Shown here: piece after piece, positions 1-9,993 of the stretch
Position numbering within the stretch: position 1 is the stretch's first letter
Layout of the letters: each line of letters opens with the position of its first letter
NCBI RefSeq assembly: GCF_000485595.1
Contig: NW_014577109.1
Location: forward strand, 322,438-346,005
Reading direction: 5' to 3'
From: Priapulus caudatus
Lineage: Eukaryota; Priapulida; Priapulimorpha; Priapulimorphida; Priapulidae
Length of the DNA stretch: 23,568 nt
Position numbers and translations under genes: made by a program
Notes under the pieces: generated by a model
Databases searched by the model: none
What the model saw: only the letters and a program-made list of their open reading frames with translations
What the model was told of the DNA's origin: nothing

Positions 1-162
1 CAGTAGCAGTAGCAGTAGCAGTAGCAGTAGCAGTAGCAGTAGCAGTAGCAGTAGCAGTAGCAGTAGCAGTAGCAGTAGCAGTAGCAGTAGTAGTAGCAGT
101 AGCAGTAGTAGTAGCAGTAGCAGTAGCAGTAGCAGTAGCAGTAGCAGTAGCAGTAGCAGTAG
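1..162. repeat. (CAGTAG)n hexanucleotide microsatellite, truncated by window start
   Basis: Twenty-seven hexamers run without any length change from base 1 to 162. Two units, near 88 and 106, read TAGTAG instead of CAGTAG. The array begins at the first base, so its true left end lies outside the window. Unique sequence begins at 163. Confidence 0.97.
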
Positions 163-359
163 TCATTTAGCTGCGTGTTGCATTGCTGTTGTGACTGACT
201 GCGTGCTGACTACTTGTCATTCGCTTCAGCACGAGCTACGCTGGTCAAGCGAATGTCCGATAATGACCGTTACTAAGTGCCTGTTGAGAGACATCTTTAG
301 ACACGCTCACCGGCTACGTCGCTGGTGACGGGATCAGCGTCTGCTACGCAACGCCTACC
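163..359. other. unique spacer, nothing recognised
   Basis: Non-repetitive sequence between the hexamer array and the first GTGC array. No coding or RNA feature is visible. Confidence 0.6.
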
Positions 360-360
360 T

Positions 361-530
361 GACGTGTGTGCGTGCGTGAGTGCGAGCATGCCTGTGTGCA
401 TGCGTGCGCGCGTGCGTGCGTGCGTGCGTGCGTGCGTGCTATCGTACGAGCGTGCGTGTGTGCATGCGTGCGTGCGTGCTACCGTAAGAACATGCGTGCG
501 TGCGTGTATGTATGTATGCGTGCGTGATGA
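361..530. repeat. degenerate (TGCG)n tetranucleotide array
   Basis: Alternating TGCG, TGTG and TGCA units with interruptions. Translations on both strands give only Cys/Val/Arg/Ala or Thr/His/Ala periodicity, so the overlapping open frames are repeat artefacts. It is the first of at least five arrays of this motif in the window. Confidence 0.9.
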
Positions 531-1205
531 CATGATCCCATGCAGCGTCTACACCCTCAGACGCTGCTGCAGTGCAACGATCCAACGCGCTGAATTTACT
601 TTGATCATTGAGAAGCGCACTCGCGCTTTGATCGGACGAAATTTGAAATGAATGCCAAAGTATTTGCGAGCGCTCGATACACATCCCGCTGGAAACTTGC
701 TTGTTTCTTGTTCGTCTGCGCGCGCGCCGAATTAGCGGCCGGCTAGATTAAATCCGAAATTCGGGTGTGGAAATCTTTACACTCGGCAATCAATCTTTAT
801 ATATAAAGATTCGGCGCTAATTCCTCGGGATACTCGGTATCAGAGCTGGCAGCCGCCGCCCGTGTGATTGCCTGTCTATGACGAATGTCTTTTTTTCGAA
901 ATCACCATCTTCCGTGTCATATGAAAGCTCTGTTTACTGCTAGTACCTGTCAATGACGGATGGATCGCTGCGCTCGTAAGCGTTTGCTGCTCAAATGCCC
1001 TATTTTCGACCATCGTGACTGATGCATGTCAAACCAGAGCATCTGTGACATTGAATGAAGTGAAGTTTCTTGGGGATAACGGGCTCATCTCGCAGCGCCG
1101 TTGTTCGATGTCGGTTTTTTGATATTCTTGAGGACACGCGCCAGTCGCGTAGGCCAGACACAGGGAAACGAAATGGGGCTGACAAGGCATGCAAGGATTA
1201 AATAA
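531..1205. other. unique non-coding sequence
   Basis: No recognisable gene. It contains a short (CG)n run near 720 and the palindromic TATA-like site listed separately. The open frames here are short and not recognisable. Confidence 0.55.
792..811. promoter_or_regulatory. 20-bp perfect palindrome with a TATA-box-like core
   Basis: AATCTTTATATATAAAGATT is identical to its own reverse complement. It holds a TATATAAAG core readable on both strands and sits in otherwise fairly GC-rich sequence. TATA-type core promoters carry this core about 30 bp upstream of transcription start, but no convincing initiator or downstream frame is visible, so a promoter role is only a possibility. Confidence 0.3.
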
Positions 1206-1218
1206 ATGTGTATGTGTG

Positions 1219-1258
<40 letters not shown>

Positions 1259-1555
1259 TATCCTCGTGCGCGCGCTGTCAGGTGCGTGTATGCGTGTGCC
1301 TGTCCGCACACCTCTTACGCGCGCGCGCGCGTTCGTGCGTGCGTGTGGGTGTGTGTGTGTGGTGCGCGTTCGTGCGCCGCGTCCGTGCGTGCGTGTGTGT
1401 GTAGGGGGGCGTGCGTGGTGTGTGTCGGTGTCCGTGGGTGCGTGCGTGCGTGTGTGCGTGTGTGTGTGCGTGCGTGCATGCGGCGTGCGTGTGTGGGTGA
1501 GTTGTGTCGCGCCGTGCGTGGTGCGTGCGTGGGTGTATGTGTGTGATGTGTGGGG
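1206..1555. repeat. long degenerate GTGC/GTGT array
   Basis: It starts with a nearly pure run of GTGC units (about 1214-1258) and then becomes a mix of GTGC, GTGT, GCGC and GGGTGT. All overlapping open frames on both strands are low-complexity translations (Cys-Val-Arg-Ala or His-Thr-Arg). The alternating purine-pyrimidine composition could adopt Z-DNA; that is inference. Confidence 0.9.
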
Positions 1556-1658
1556 GTGTTGTGCAAACACGGGTAGCGTGTGTGTCGATGTCTCTACGAC
1601 TCGGACGTCCCGATGAACGACCCGGGGACTACCTCATACGTTCACTTGCGTTTGCGTC

Positions 1659-2195
1659 GGTCACTGTCTAGTCACCGCTTTGTGCAATGTCTGCATGACT
1701 ACTGTACTAGTGTCTGTAGGTGTGTCTGTCGCACCGCTTGTCGCTGTTCTGCATGACACTGGTGCTAGTGTTCTGTAGGTGTGTCTGTCACCGCGCTTTG
1801 TCGGCTGTCTGCCATGAACACTGTGCTGGTGTCTGTAGGTGTGTCTGTCACCCCTGTCGGGCTGTCTGCATGACCTGTGGCTGGTGTCCTGTAGTGTGTC
1901 TGTCACCCGCTTTGCGGCTGTCTGCAGACACTCGTGCTGGTGTTGTTAGGTGTGTCTGTCACGGCCTTGTCGCTGTCTGCATGACACTGTGCTGGTGTCT
2001 GTAGGTGTGTCTGTCACCGCCTTGTCGCTGTCTGCATGACACTGTGCTGGTGTCTGTAGGTGTGTCTGTCACCGCCTTGTCGCTGTCTGCATGACACTGT
2101 GCTGGTGTCTGTAGGTGTGTCTGTCACCGCCTTGTCGCTGTCTGCATGACACTGTGCTAAATGTCTGTAGGTGTGTCTGTCACAGCGCGTTCGCT
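1659..2195. repeat. 55-bp minisatellite, about ten copies
   Basis: The unit begins TGTCTGTAGGTGTGTCTGTC and ends with CATGACACTGTGCTGG. Copy boundaries read as 1711-1768, 1769-1829, 1830-1884, 1885-1940, 1941-1995, 1996-2050, 2051-2105 and 2106-2160, with partial copies at each end (about 1659-1710 and 2162-2195). Copies from 1941 onward are exactly 55 bp and virtually identical. Copies to the left are 55 to 61 bp and differ mainly by single-base insertions and deletions. 55 is not a multiple of 3, so the array is not coding. Confidence 0.95.
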
Positions 2196-2548
2196 GTCCT
2201 CGCGAGACAGGTCTGGCGCAATTTCTTTTTCGCGATTTGTGCGTTTTGTCAGCGATCTGCGAGTGACCGCGCCCAGTAATGAGACTAATATACTTTCATA
2301 AAGCTTCATTAAATTTTCAAACGGCTCATGTGAGTATGAATTTAATATCGATATTTGCTGCGCCGTGGGGCCATCGTCAGACACAATGCGATCGCAAATT
2401 AGCAAGCCACCAACTGCACGCAGTGACAAAGCCCTTCGCGTGTCGTTTGAGGACATGCATTACTACTCACACGTATCGTGGTGAGTACTGTCACACTACT
2501 GTTGTCGACAGCGCAGTCTTTTCGTTTAAAACGACCAGAATATGCATG
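2196..2548. other. unique spacer, nothing recognised
   Basis: Mixed-composition sequence between the minisatellite and the next GTGC array. No gene or RNA is recognised. Confidence 0.5.
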
Positions 2549-2660
2549 CAGTGCGCGCGTGCGTGTATGCATGCGTGCGTGCTAGCGTGTGCATGCGTGG
2601 GCGCGTGCGTGTGTGCATACGTGGGCGCGTGCGTGAGGGCATGCGTGCGTGCGCGCGTGT
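2549..2660. repeat. degenerate GTGC array
   Basis: GTGC, GCGC and GTGT units interrupted by CATG, TAGC and GGGC. It is the same motif family as the arrays at 361 and 1206. The overlapping frames are low-complexity. Confidence 0.85.
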
Positions 2661-2715
2661 TTTGTGAGAACGGGCGTTTGGCGGCGGTTCTCGCCTTCTC
2701 GGTTGCATTTTGAAG

Positions 2716-2749
2716 TTGGTGGTTGAAAGGTGTTGGTGGTTGAAAGGTA
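2716..2749. repeat. 17-bp tandem duplication
   Basis: TTGGTGGTTGAAAGGT plus one variable base is present twice head to tail (2716-2732 and 2733-2749). The copies differ at their last base. Confidence 0.85.
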
Positions 2750-3330
2750 TGGTGGCTCTCTCAGCAGGTGTTCGGGGATAGCTCGCCGTGCCTGCGTACT
2801 TTGTCACCGACTGCACACCCGTTGATACGTCGGCAGACGCTGCAATTAGACATCACCACGGCTCCTGCGTCGCGGATGCATCGCATGCCGAGAAAAGAGA
2901 ATATTTTATATTCGCCGACCTGTGTGCATTTTTTTTCACCGCGGGCAGCGGTGCGCGTGTGCGCTCGGCGCGTTTTTTTCCTTATGTGCGCGCGCGTACG
3001 GCAGACTTCCCTCGCCAAAAACTTTTTTTAAGACGGATTGTTATCGCCGGGGTTGGTAGTTAATAGCGCAATGCGTCTTGCGGATCCATCTCAGCCTAAT
3101 TACTGAAGTTGCCGGGTTGTTGAGGTGGGGTGGGTGAATTCAGCCGTGGTTGCGAGGCGAGATGCCCTGGCAAGACGCACGCAGTACACAGCGCTAGCGT
3201 TGTCAGCGCCGGCGACTTACCGTCCGATTTATGTGAAAGTGTAGCGTCGCGCGCGTGAGAGTGTTTGTTCTCTGTGTGCATACAGCATGCGGCGTGCGCA
3301 CTCTAGAGTACGTGCGTGTGAGTCTTATTG
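2750..3330. other. unique sequence, no gene recognised
   Basis: Frames of 85 to 105 codons overlap on both strands but none resembles a family I know, and none has clean coding character. Poly-T runs and short GCGC runs are present. Confidence 0.5.
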
Positions 3331-3331
3331 A

Positions 3332-3353
3332 TGCTGCTGCTGCTGCTGCTGCT
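3332..3353. repeat. short (TGC)7 trinucleotide tract
   Basis: Seven consecutive TGC units. Depending on frame this reads poly-Ala, Leu or Cys on the plus strand and poly-Gln, Ala or Ser on the minus strand. No exon context supports coding. Confidence 0.85.
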
Positions 3354-3737
3354 TTTCTAAGCATGATCTGCCGGGCAATGGGCTCGGCGTTAGTACTAAG
3401 GAGCAGCGTTCTTTGCGAGACACCGATACCCGTAGCGTGCGTGAATACACGGCATTGTGTGTGCGTGCGCGCGCGCGTGTAACCAGCTCGCCAACCGTCG
3501 TCTGACGATGATAAACACAATACAATTATGACCTCGGTGTGGGCGCCCCTTAAATATTAATTGCAGAAAATTTCCACGCGTTTCCGCCGCTCGTTTGCGA
3601 TGCGCGGAGTCTTTTCACGGCAAGACTATCAGATTATCTATTGGTTCTTCTTTTTCTCATTATTCGCTCCGCGCAACATCGATTTTATCGCTCAAGAATA
3701 TGCGATTAAAATGTTTGTTATTGCGAGTGATCGTGCG

Positions 3738-3868
3738 CTGCTGCTGCTCCTGCTGCTGCTGCTACTGCTACTGCTGATGATGATGCTGTTGTTTGTGCTG
3801 CTGCTACTGCTGCTACTCCTGTTGCTGTTGCTGTTGTTGTTGTTGTTGTTGTTGTTGCTGCTGCTGCT

Positions 3869-3904
<36 letters not shown>

Positions 3905-4009
3905 TCTGATGATGATGATGCTGTTGTTTTTGCTGCTGCTACCACTCCTGTTGCTGTTGTTGCTGCTGATGATGACGACGACGACAACGACGATGATGAT
4001 GATGTTGTT
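3738..4009. repeat. 272-bp compound trinucleotide array (CTG/TTG/CTA/GAT/GAC)
   Basis: About ninety consecutive triplets keep a single phase. They move through CTG, CTA, ATG, TTG, CTG, GAT and GAC blocks. The plus strand reads mostly Leu, then Met and Thr, inside an open frame spanning 3561-4238. The minus strand reads Ala/Thr/Ser in one frame and Ser/Asn/Ile in another, while its Gln frame is broken by TAG. A block of about 70 bp recurs inside the array (about 3768-3841 and 3902-3972, sharing GATGATGATGCTGTTGTTT). A homopolymeric Leu run is not a plausible protein, so this is treated as a microsatellite. Confidence 0.93.
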
Positions 4010-4943
4010 CGCACGGGGAAATGCTCCTTCAGACGGTGCGGCTGCTGCTGCCAGCACGTGTATAATAATTGTTCATGAAGTCTCAGGGTATAGGGAATTA
4101 AATTTCGCCGATCGAGACGCGCCACGGAGAGAGAGCGTCCGTCCGTCTGCAGCTCTTCACCGCATCTTTTCCGCGCGAGCGACGTCTGCGGGCGGCAGTC
4201 GGCAGCAGCGTTTTCGTCTGCCGCTGGTTCCGCTGTAGTGGTTTTCTTCCCATAAATAAATAGAATGAAAAATTGCGAAAGAAACGATTGCGAGCGAGAG
4301 CGCCGCCCCCACACACCCCCGCCCCACCCCGTGCGGATGCTCGAGAGGTCGTCGGCGGAAAGCAGCGACGACGCGAGCGTGGTGGCAGCTTTCGCAAAGC
4401 GACGGCGCCGCCCCAGTCTAGCGAGCTGGAAGCTCGCCCGATAATGGGGCGCTTTCATTTGAGGTGCGCGGACCACAAGGAGTTTAATTACAGTTTTCAT
4501 ACAAGAACATTTGTGCAAATAGCGACGACGATGTATGCGTAATAGGCAGCGATATTGGCGCGGGTATGGCTGTGGACTCTGTTATTTTTCCATTTCGATC
4601 CCGTTCCCACTTTGCCTGGCTCATGACGAAATGCTGTTTGCTCAGGTTTCGTTTATAATTCCGATTGCGTAAATCTGTGCTTTGCATGGATCGGCGAGCA
4701 GATTGCGAGGCTGGTTCCATTTCCATTTCAATCTGTGGCAAAAATTCGCTTCGATTTCAGTGGTTATGACTTGTGTTACAGCGGCGGGCGAAAATCCATT
4801 GAGGCACTGCATGATTACTCTTCCCTCTAAATGAACGACCCGGTGAAAGTATTGTGCGCCGATAAAAAGTTATGACGACTGGATTTTAGCGTTCGCGCGC
4901 GCGGGTTTATAGGCAGAGCAAGCCGAATGCGATACAATGGCTA
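4010..4943. other. unique sequence flanking the trinucleotide array
   Basis: No recognisable gene. 4300-4330 is C-rich. The frames extending out of the trinucleotide array end here and their non-repeat parts match nothing I know. Confidence 0.5.
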
Positions 4944-5396
4944 TTAGGGCGTCCCAGTGAACGAGGTCATCCGTGCTATAGACTGATACATGAAGCCAAC
5001 TAGGGAAGCTGCTGCTCTGCATGCTCTAGCCGCCATCAGCGGTGATCCAGGACGGGTTCGGAAACAATCTTCCACGAATTCCGGCGTGCGCCCGCGCACT
5101 GCGTCAGCCGAGATAGTTTTTAAGTGGCGACGGTGCAGCGAAACGACGTATTTCGAAATGAAATGCCGGCGCAGATATATACATGTCGGGATTACGGGGG
5201 GTTGCTGCCGCACGTGGAGCTCTTCACGCCGAACGAGCGCACTGAATAGACTGCCGGATATGACACGTCTAGGTATTATATTCAGATTTGCCGGAGTCGA
5301 TATTCGGCGGCGACGATATGCTAGGCGAGCCACTCGCCGAGATGTGGCGAGAGTGCGAACAACACTGTGGCGCGTCTGCGCCTGATGAGGCGTCAT
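4944..5396. other. overlapping open frames on both strands, unrecognised
   Basis: A 131-codon frame (4990-5385, plus) lies within a 150-codon frame (4944-5396, minus). Both are Arg-rich and neither carries a motif, signal peptide or membrane segment that I recognise. Simultaneous opening on both strands is expected by chance in CG-rich, TA-poor DNA. It is listed because it is one of the few longer frames here not built of simple repeats. A real exon cannot be excluded. Confidence 0.12.
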
Positions 5397-6150
5397 AAGC
5401 TACAGCGCATTTCGTAATTACGTCGTCGTACGTCTGTCCGACACTCTCGCGTTTGCTTGTTTTTCACGGGGTGTGACCCAGTTATGGAGGAAGATGAAAC
5501 ATAATCCCAATCAGGCCGTGTTCGGGAATCCCCGAGGCTTCATTATTAGTTTAATGAGGCCGGGTAAGTAATTAAGCCCCGGTACTGTTGGCACTGTATA
5601 GCCTGCCGGCTCGGCGTGCGACGTCGCTCCTATTGCTCAGTACGGCCGCGCCACGCCTGCGCTCTCAACGCCCGCATTGTGTGCTCCGCGTGTATGCTCC
5701 TCTCGCATTTTCTCTCACGTAGACCATTATTTACATGCGATGTGCTGGGGGGGATTCACCCGCCAGCATCCACACACGATTTCCATCAGTACCCCATGAT
5801 TTCTATCCATGTCATTATCGCATCTTTCCTAGCCCCCACCCTTCAACCTAGGCAACCCCCCCCCCTCCGCTCAACATAGCCAACAATCAACAAACGCAAA
5901 CCAGTACTGGTTAATACCAAAATGGGAACCTTGATGTCAATGTATGCTTAATTTCAACAAATTATGCAATATCGTGCAACTATTCAGTACTCTTATCTTA
6001 CTATTTATCATACTTGTTACTTTGTCTTACGACATGGCTAGGCATTTGTTACCCCCACCAGCGAGCATACATTCCATAAGGTCAGCCTGTACACTCAGTG
6101 GACCTGCCCGACAACTGAATCTTTTAATGCAATACGCGCCACGCATACGC
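5397..6150. other. unique sequence, no gene recognised
   Basis: Mixed composition with a C-rich stretch at about 5835-5870. A GGGAATCCCC sequence at 5524-5533 fits the NF-kappaB consensus but is isolated. AT-rich from about 5880 to 6030. Confidence 0.5.
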
Positions 6151-6152
6151 TC

Positions 6153-6256
6153 ATATGTATATACGTATATCGTATATCTATATACGTATTTATATGTATA
6201 TACGTATTTATATCTATATACGTATATATATGTATATGCGTATATATATGTATATG
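6153..6256. repeat. 18-bp AT-rich minisatellite
   Basis: TACGTA or TGCGTA cores recur at 6183, 6201, 6219 and 6237, an 18-bp period, with TATATGTA and TATATCTA linkers between them. A less regular copy lies at 6162. Overlapping frames read only Ile/Tyr/Arg repeats. Confidence 0.9.
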
Positions 6257-6660
6257 TGCCTATTCCCTGCATGCGTCGCTGAAAAGAGAAGCCACGTGAT
6301 TATGAGACAGATGCGGAGGCTGACAGACATCCGGCGTGTGCTAGCATCTGCGCTGGCTGCACTATGCACTGATTGATCTAGCCGCTTTGCATTAACAAAC
6401 AACGCACCTGTGATTTTAGACGGGTAAAATGTGCATCGTGATAATAACAACATCGCGAGGAAAAATGTTTTCCATCGGCAGCAGCGGGAGCGGCGCCGGC
6501 AGAGCGCCTGCTTGTTGGGCGCGGTGTAAAGCGGGGCCGCGCGCAGCAATGGTGCACACATTACTGCTAATTTCCCATCCATGAGCATCGCATACAAAAC
6601 CGTCGGGCGGCGAGTGAGAAATATTCGCGAACACGCGCGCGGTGTCGTGTGAGGTGCGCT
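6257..6660. other. unique spacer, nothing recognised
   Basis: Unique sequence with a GC-rich centre around 6480-6545. No gene is recognised. Confidence 0.5.
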
Positions 6661-6661
6661 G

Positions 6662-6662
<1 letters not shown>

Positions 6663-6730
<68 letters not shown>

Positions 6731-6768
6731 TGTGTGCGTGTGTGTGTGTTTGTGTGTGTGTGCGTGCG
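6663..6768. repeat. compound (GT)n-(GCGT)n-(GT)n microsatellite
   Basis: Pure (GT)n at 6663-6700, then TGCG units to about 6733, then mixed GT and GC units to 6768. Confidence 0.95.
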
Positions 6769-6884
6769 ACAAAGTTTAGTTTGCTAGCTGGAGGAAAAAT
6801 CTGTAATACACTAAAAGCAAATGCACGTGACGCATTTTGCCGCGCTATTATTTAAGCATGCACGGCAGACCTGCATGTACACAT

Positions 6885-6965
6885 GCTCATACGCACACAC
6901 GCACACACACACATACAAACACACACACACACGCACACACACGCACACACACGCACACACACAAA
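6885..6965. repeat. (CA)n/(CGCA)n microsatellite
   Basis: CA units with CG and TACA interruptions. It is complementary in sense to the GT array that ends about 120 bp upstream, so the pair forms a loose inverted repeat. Confidence 0.93.
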
Positions 6966-6969
6966 CGTG

Positions 6970-7680
6970 CACCTCGGGTGAACCGGCTAACTAGCCGTTT
7001 AGGTAGCTGTTTAAATATTGAATTCGCCGACGACGGCACACGCACACACGTCTGTCTGTGCGCAGCTCGCCCGCGCAGCCTCTCTGTCAGCAGATGGACA
7101 CGCCGTCGCCACGATGTCAACGCCACGAGAGATACTGACACGCGTAAATGTCCGCCTCCGTGTCACACACGCACGCGTGTACACGCGCGCGCGCACCGAC
7201 GGCGGCTGTTGTTTTGTCGGATGACGCCTGGGGGGTTTGCGTACTAATTCTACGTCTCGTTAGGTTCGGTCGCGCGTCAGTCAGCGGGGGGTTTGTCTGC
7301 TGCCGTGAGACAGCGAGCGCCGACACGAGCGTCAAAGGCAGTGTGTGTCATCTTGCAAAGATCCTGTGGACACGCCGAATAAATTTTTCAAAGGATGCTC
7401 GCGAGCGGGCAGAAACTGGAGACGCGCGCGCAGCACTTTGTATATTTAAAATCCCCTCCTTTGTGCGGCGCTGAATAGCACTGAAACCCCTCATTGCCCG
7501 TGCTTTCTCATTTTTACCAGTTTATAGCCTTTGAATTCTGATTCGCGCTCATCAATATTTGATTTTTGATGTCGGTGTTGTAGCGTGAATATTTCCGCGC
7601 CGTGACATTCTACACGTTTGCTTTTTTTCGTCATAAACGTTCATAACAGTGGAAGGTATTAGGTCGGGAAGGCAACGATG
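6970..7680. other. unique sequence, no gene recognised
   Basis: CpG-rich from 7020 to 7430, then AT-rich. Small frames on both strands are not recognisable. A short (CG)n run lies at about 7187-7196. Confidence 0.5.
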
Positions 7681-7694
7681 AAGCCCGAGCGCAT

Positions 7695-7770
7695 ATGTAT
7701 ATATATATATATATTTATACGGAGAGAGCGCGAGAGAGAAATGTGGTGTGAGAGAGTGGGAGGGAGGAGG
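7695..7770. repeat. short (TA)n followed by GA-rich tract
   Basis: A (TA) run lies at about 7697-7713, followed by GAGAGAG-type purine sequence from about 7721 to 7770. Confidence 0.8.
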
Positions 7771-7920
7771 TGACTGCCAAGTGCCAACCGTCGGCAAGGT
7801 AATATCAGGTGTCAGCGGTTGTCCGCGTGTGCGTACGTACGTGCGGACCACTACACCTGCGTCGCTCTTCTCGTTCTATTCGAGATTCCCCTATTTCCGT
7901 AACTACCGTAGCACTGCTAT

Positions 7921-8160
7921 GGTGGTCGTAGCGACGGCGGCGGTGGCATCGGCGGCGATGGTGGCGGCGATGGTGCTGGTGGCGGCGGCATCGGCGGTGG
8001 TTACGGTGGCGGTAGCAGCGGCGGTGGCATCAGCGGTGGTGGCGGTAGCGGCGATGGCGGTGCGGTGGTGGCGGGGGCGGCAGTGGCGGCGATGGCGGTA
8101 GCGGGCATGGTGACAGCGGCGGGGGCGGCGGCAGCAGCAGTAGCGGCGGCGGTGGCGGCT
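7921..8160. repeat. GGN-type trinucleotide array, Gly-codon rich
   Basis: About eighty triplets of GGC, GGT, GAT, AGC and ATC. In one plus-strand frame the first part reads almost only Gly with Asp, Ser and Ile. A one-base phase shift near 8061 moves the Gly frame to the next phase, and the second half again reads Gly/Ser. The Gly frame has a TAG at 7909-7911 and no ATG, so there is no start codon unless an intron joins here. G-runs are also compatible with quadruplex formation. Confidence 0.85.
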
Positions 8161-8453
8161 CGTGTTTCACGGCACGCCTGATTTCTTCTTGGATTATAAT
8201 CGCGCGCATCCGCGCCGCTCTGCGCGCCTCAGATGTCACCGCCGCGCACGAAGCGCCGAGCTTCGTCAGTTTTAATTACACGCGGCGGCCGAGTGGTAGC
8301 GATAATGCCGCGAATGGCGGCGAACGGAAAATTGCAAATGTTTCTAACTTTACGAAGCGTGGCGGCCGTAATGGGCGAGGCGTTGTTAAATGGCAAGAAC
8401 AGCGCGCTTATTTAATGCGACAGTGTGACTTTCTCCGGCGTGCCGTCCTTTGA
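8061..8453 (+). other. Gly/Ser-rich open frame without start codon, unrecognised
   Basis: The phase used by the second half of the GGN array stays open for 130 codons, to TGA at 8451-8453. The Gly/Ser half is followed by an ordinary-looking mixed and basic tail of roughly 95 residues (8161-8450). I recognise no domain in the tail. If the phase shift near 8061 were a sequencing indel, the open frame would extend back to the TAG at 7909. A pyrimidine-containing AG acceptor-like sequence precedes 7912. An exon is possible, but chance opening of CG-rich DNA is the simpler reading. Confidence 0.15.
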
Positions 8454-9835
8454 AATGAACATCCCGAAAAAGAAGCGAGCAACGCGCAGCGTCGCTGGCG
8501 AAAAAAAATAAGTGGCAAAGGGAATACAACATTAATGGGAACGTGTAGGCGAATTAATCAAAATGATTTATTAAGGTACATTTCCCGTCGTTGGCACGCA
8601 AGCCGTTTGATTTCCTAAAGTGGACCCTGCCGATGAAAAGCCTCACAAAGGCGCGGGTAGTCACTGGTTTAATAAAAATAATACGGGAAACAGTTCCAAT
8701 AACTGAATAACAGTATATGAGCCAGTGGTTATTATTTTATCAGACAATTTTTGCGAATGCTGCAACGTAAAATGAGGCACGAATGAAGACTGCCGACACT
8801 GGTTATCACTTGCTACTGAGGTAGGAGGAGTCACTGCGGAGCGAAGACGGACGTAGTTTGAGGTCATACATCTACCATGAAGTTCAGGATAATAGCCAAA
8901 TGAGAGAGATATGTGGAGAACGTAGAAGGAATAAGACATCGAACGGCATTTCACCAGCCCAAGTGTCAGAATGAGTAGGAGTATGTCTGGAGGGCAAACA
9001 TGCGTCTTTCATTGCAGCAGTATTCGACATTGCGGGGCGTACAACGTTATAAATTCCGTGATGAATGTTTCATGGATGTGAATCGCATGTAGAAATTGCA
9101 CGCAGGCACGCTCACGCCCAAACTGACGCTACATGATTTTATTTCTAAATTCTAACGACCTGATCTCTGTATAATTGCTGGGGGTCGTAGATGTACGGAG
9201 GTTACCAGGCACCCGATCTCCTTGCGCGCCCACCTATACCTCTCTTCTATTCATCGATATAGGCTCACAGACACCGTGAGAATATTTGCATGGCGCTCAC
9301 AGTGACGTCTTTTCTCGCCATCAGAAAAAAAACCCTAACAATATGGGATGGATTTGCTGTGAGCATCTGCGGGCTAGCTAATCCAGCAGCCCAAACTATT
9401 TTCATGCGCCTATTCACGTGAATTATTTATTTTCATTTGCATCATCGTCGGAAAGCGGCTTTGTCCGCATGTTAATAGACGGACTAGAACATTAGCTTCC
9501 AATAAGACCACATCTTGCTGCAATATACATAATGCATGGACATTCGGTTTTTCGCGATCACGTTTTTGTATGTAGAATACACAGCAATAGTCGTTTGGTT
9601 TATCGCGGATGATAATAATTTATAAGCTTGCAGCTGAAGCCAGATTACATATTGATAGTTTCCGATTTTCAATTTGAGGTCGGTTTGATATTGTTACGCG
9701 CTATGGGCGACACTTAGGTTTGAGTGTCTGCTGTGCTAACTAACTGTCAACGTATGTCTGTTCGTGACCACTCTCTTGCTGTGCATCTACTCTCACCGAT
9801 GTTCACTACTTTTTCTCATTATCAATACGCGTTAC
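8454..9835. other. unique sequence, no gene recognised
   Basis: Moderately AT-rich DNA. A 97-codon minus frame at 8661-8954 shows no recognisable domain. No tRNA, repeat array or palindrome of note is seen. Confidence 0.5.
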
Positions 9836-9837
9836 GC

Positions 9838-9897
9838 ACATATATATATATATATATATATATACGCGTATATGTACACAAGTATACATAAGTATAG
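9838..9897. repeat. (TA)n microsatellite
   Basis: About twelve TA units to 9864, then degenerate TATA/TACA sequence to about 9897. Confidence 0.92.
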
Positions 9898-9993
9898 TGG
9901 TGCGGTGCGCGGTGTTTTCTAGACACTCACACTTACACATATGTGCTTCACTGTTCGATTATATTTAATTAGATTAGAGGGTTTCATGTATAG

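Noticed and set aside
1-162. CRISPR array or coding Gln/Leu repeat
   Set aside because: The units are 6 bp with no spacers, and the CAG frame is interrupted by TAG in every unit. It is a plain microsatellite.
325-651. Open frames over the GTGC arrays as Cys-rich proteins (also at 1085-1616 and 6416-6772)
   Set aside because: Both strands give open low-complexity translations because the tetramer has no stop in several frames. Nothing outside the repeat looks coding.
3561-4238. 225-codon poly-Leu frame, or 266-codon minus frame, as a gene
   Set aside because: Most of each frame is the trinucleotide array. A run of dozens of Leu is not a known protein feature, and the flanks match nothing.
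5524-5533. NF-kappaB site GGGAATCCCC
   Set aside because: A single 10-bp match in 23 kb with no supporting context; expected by chance.
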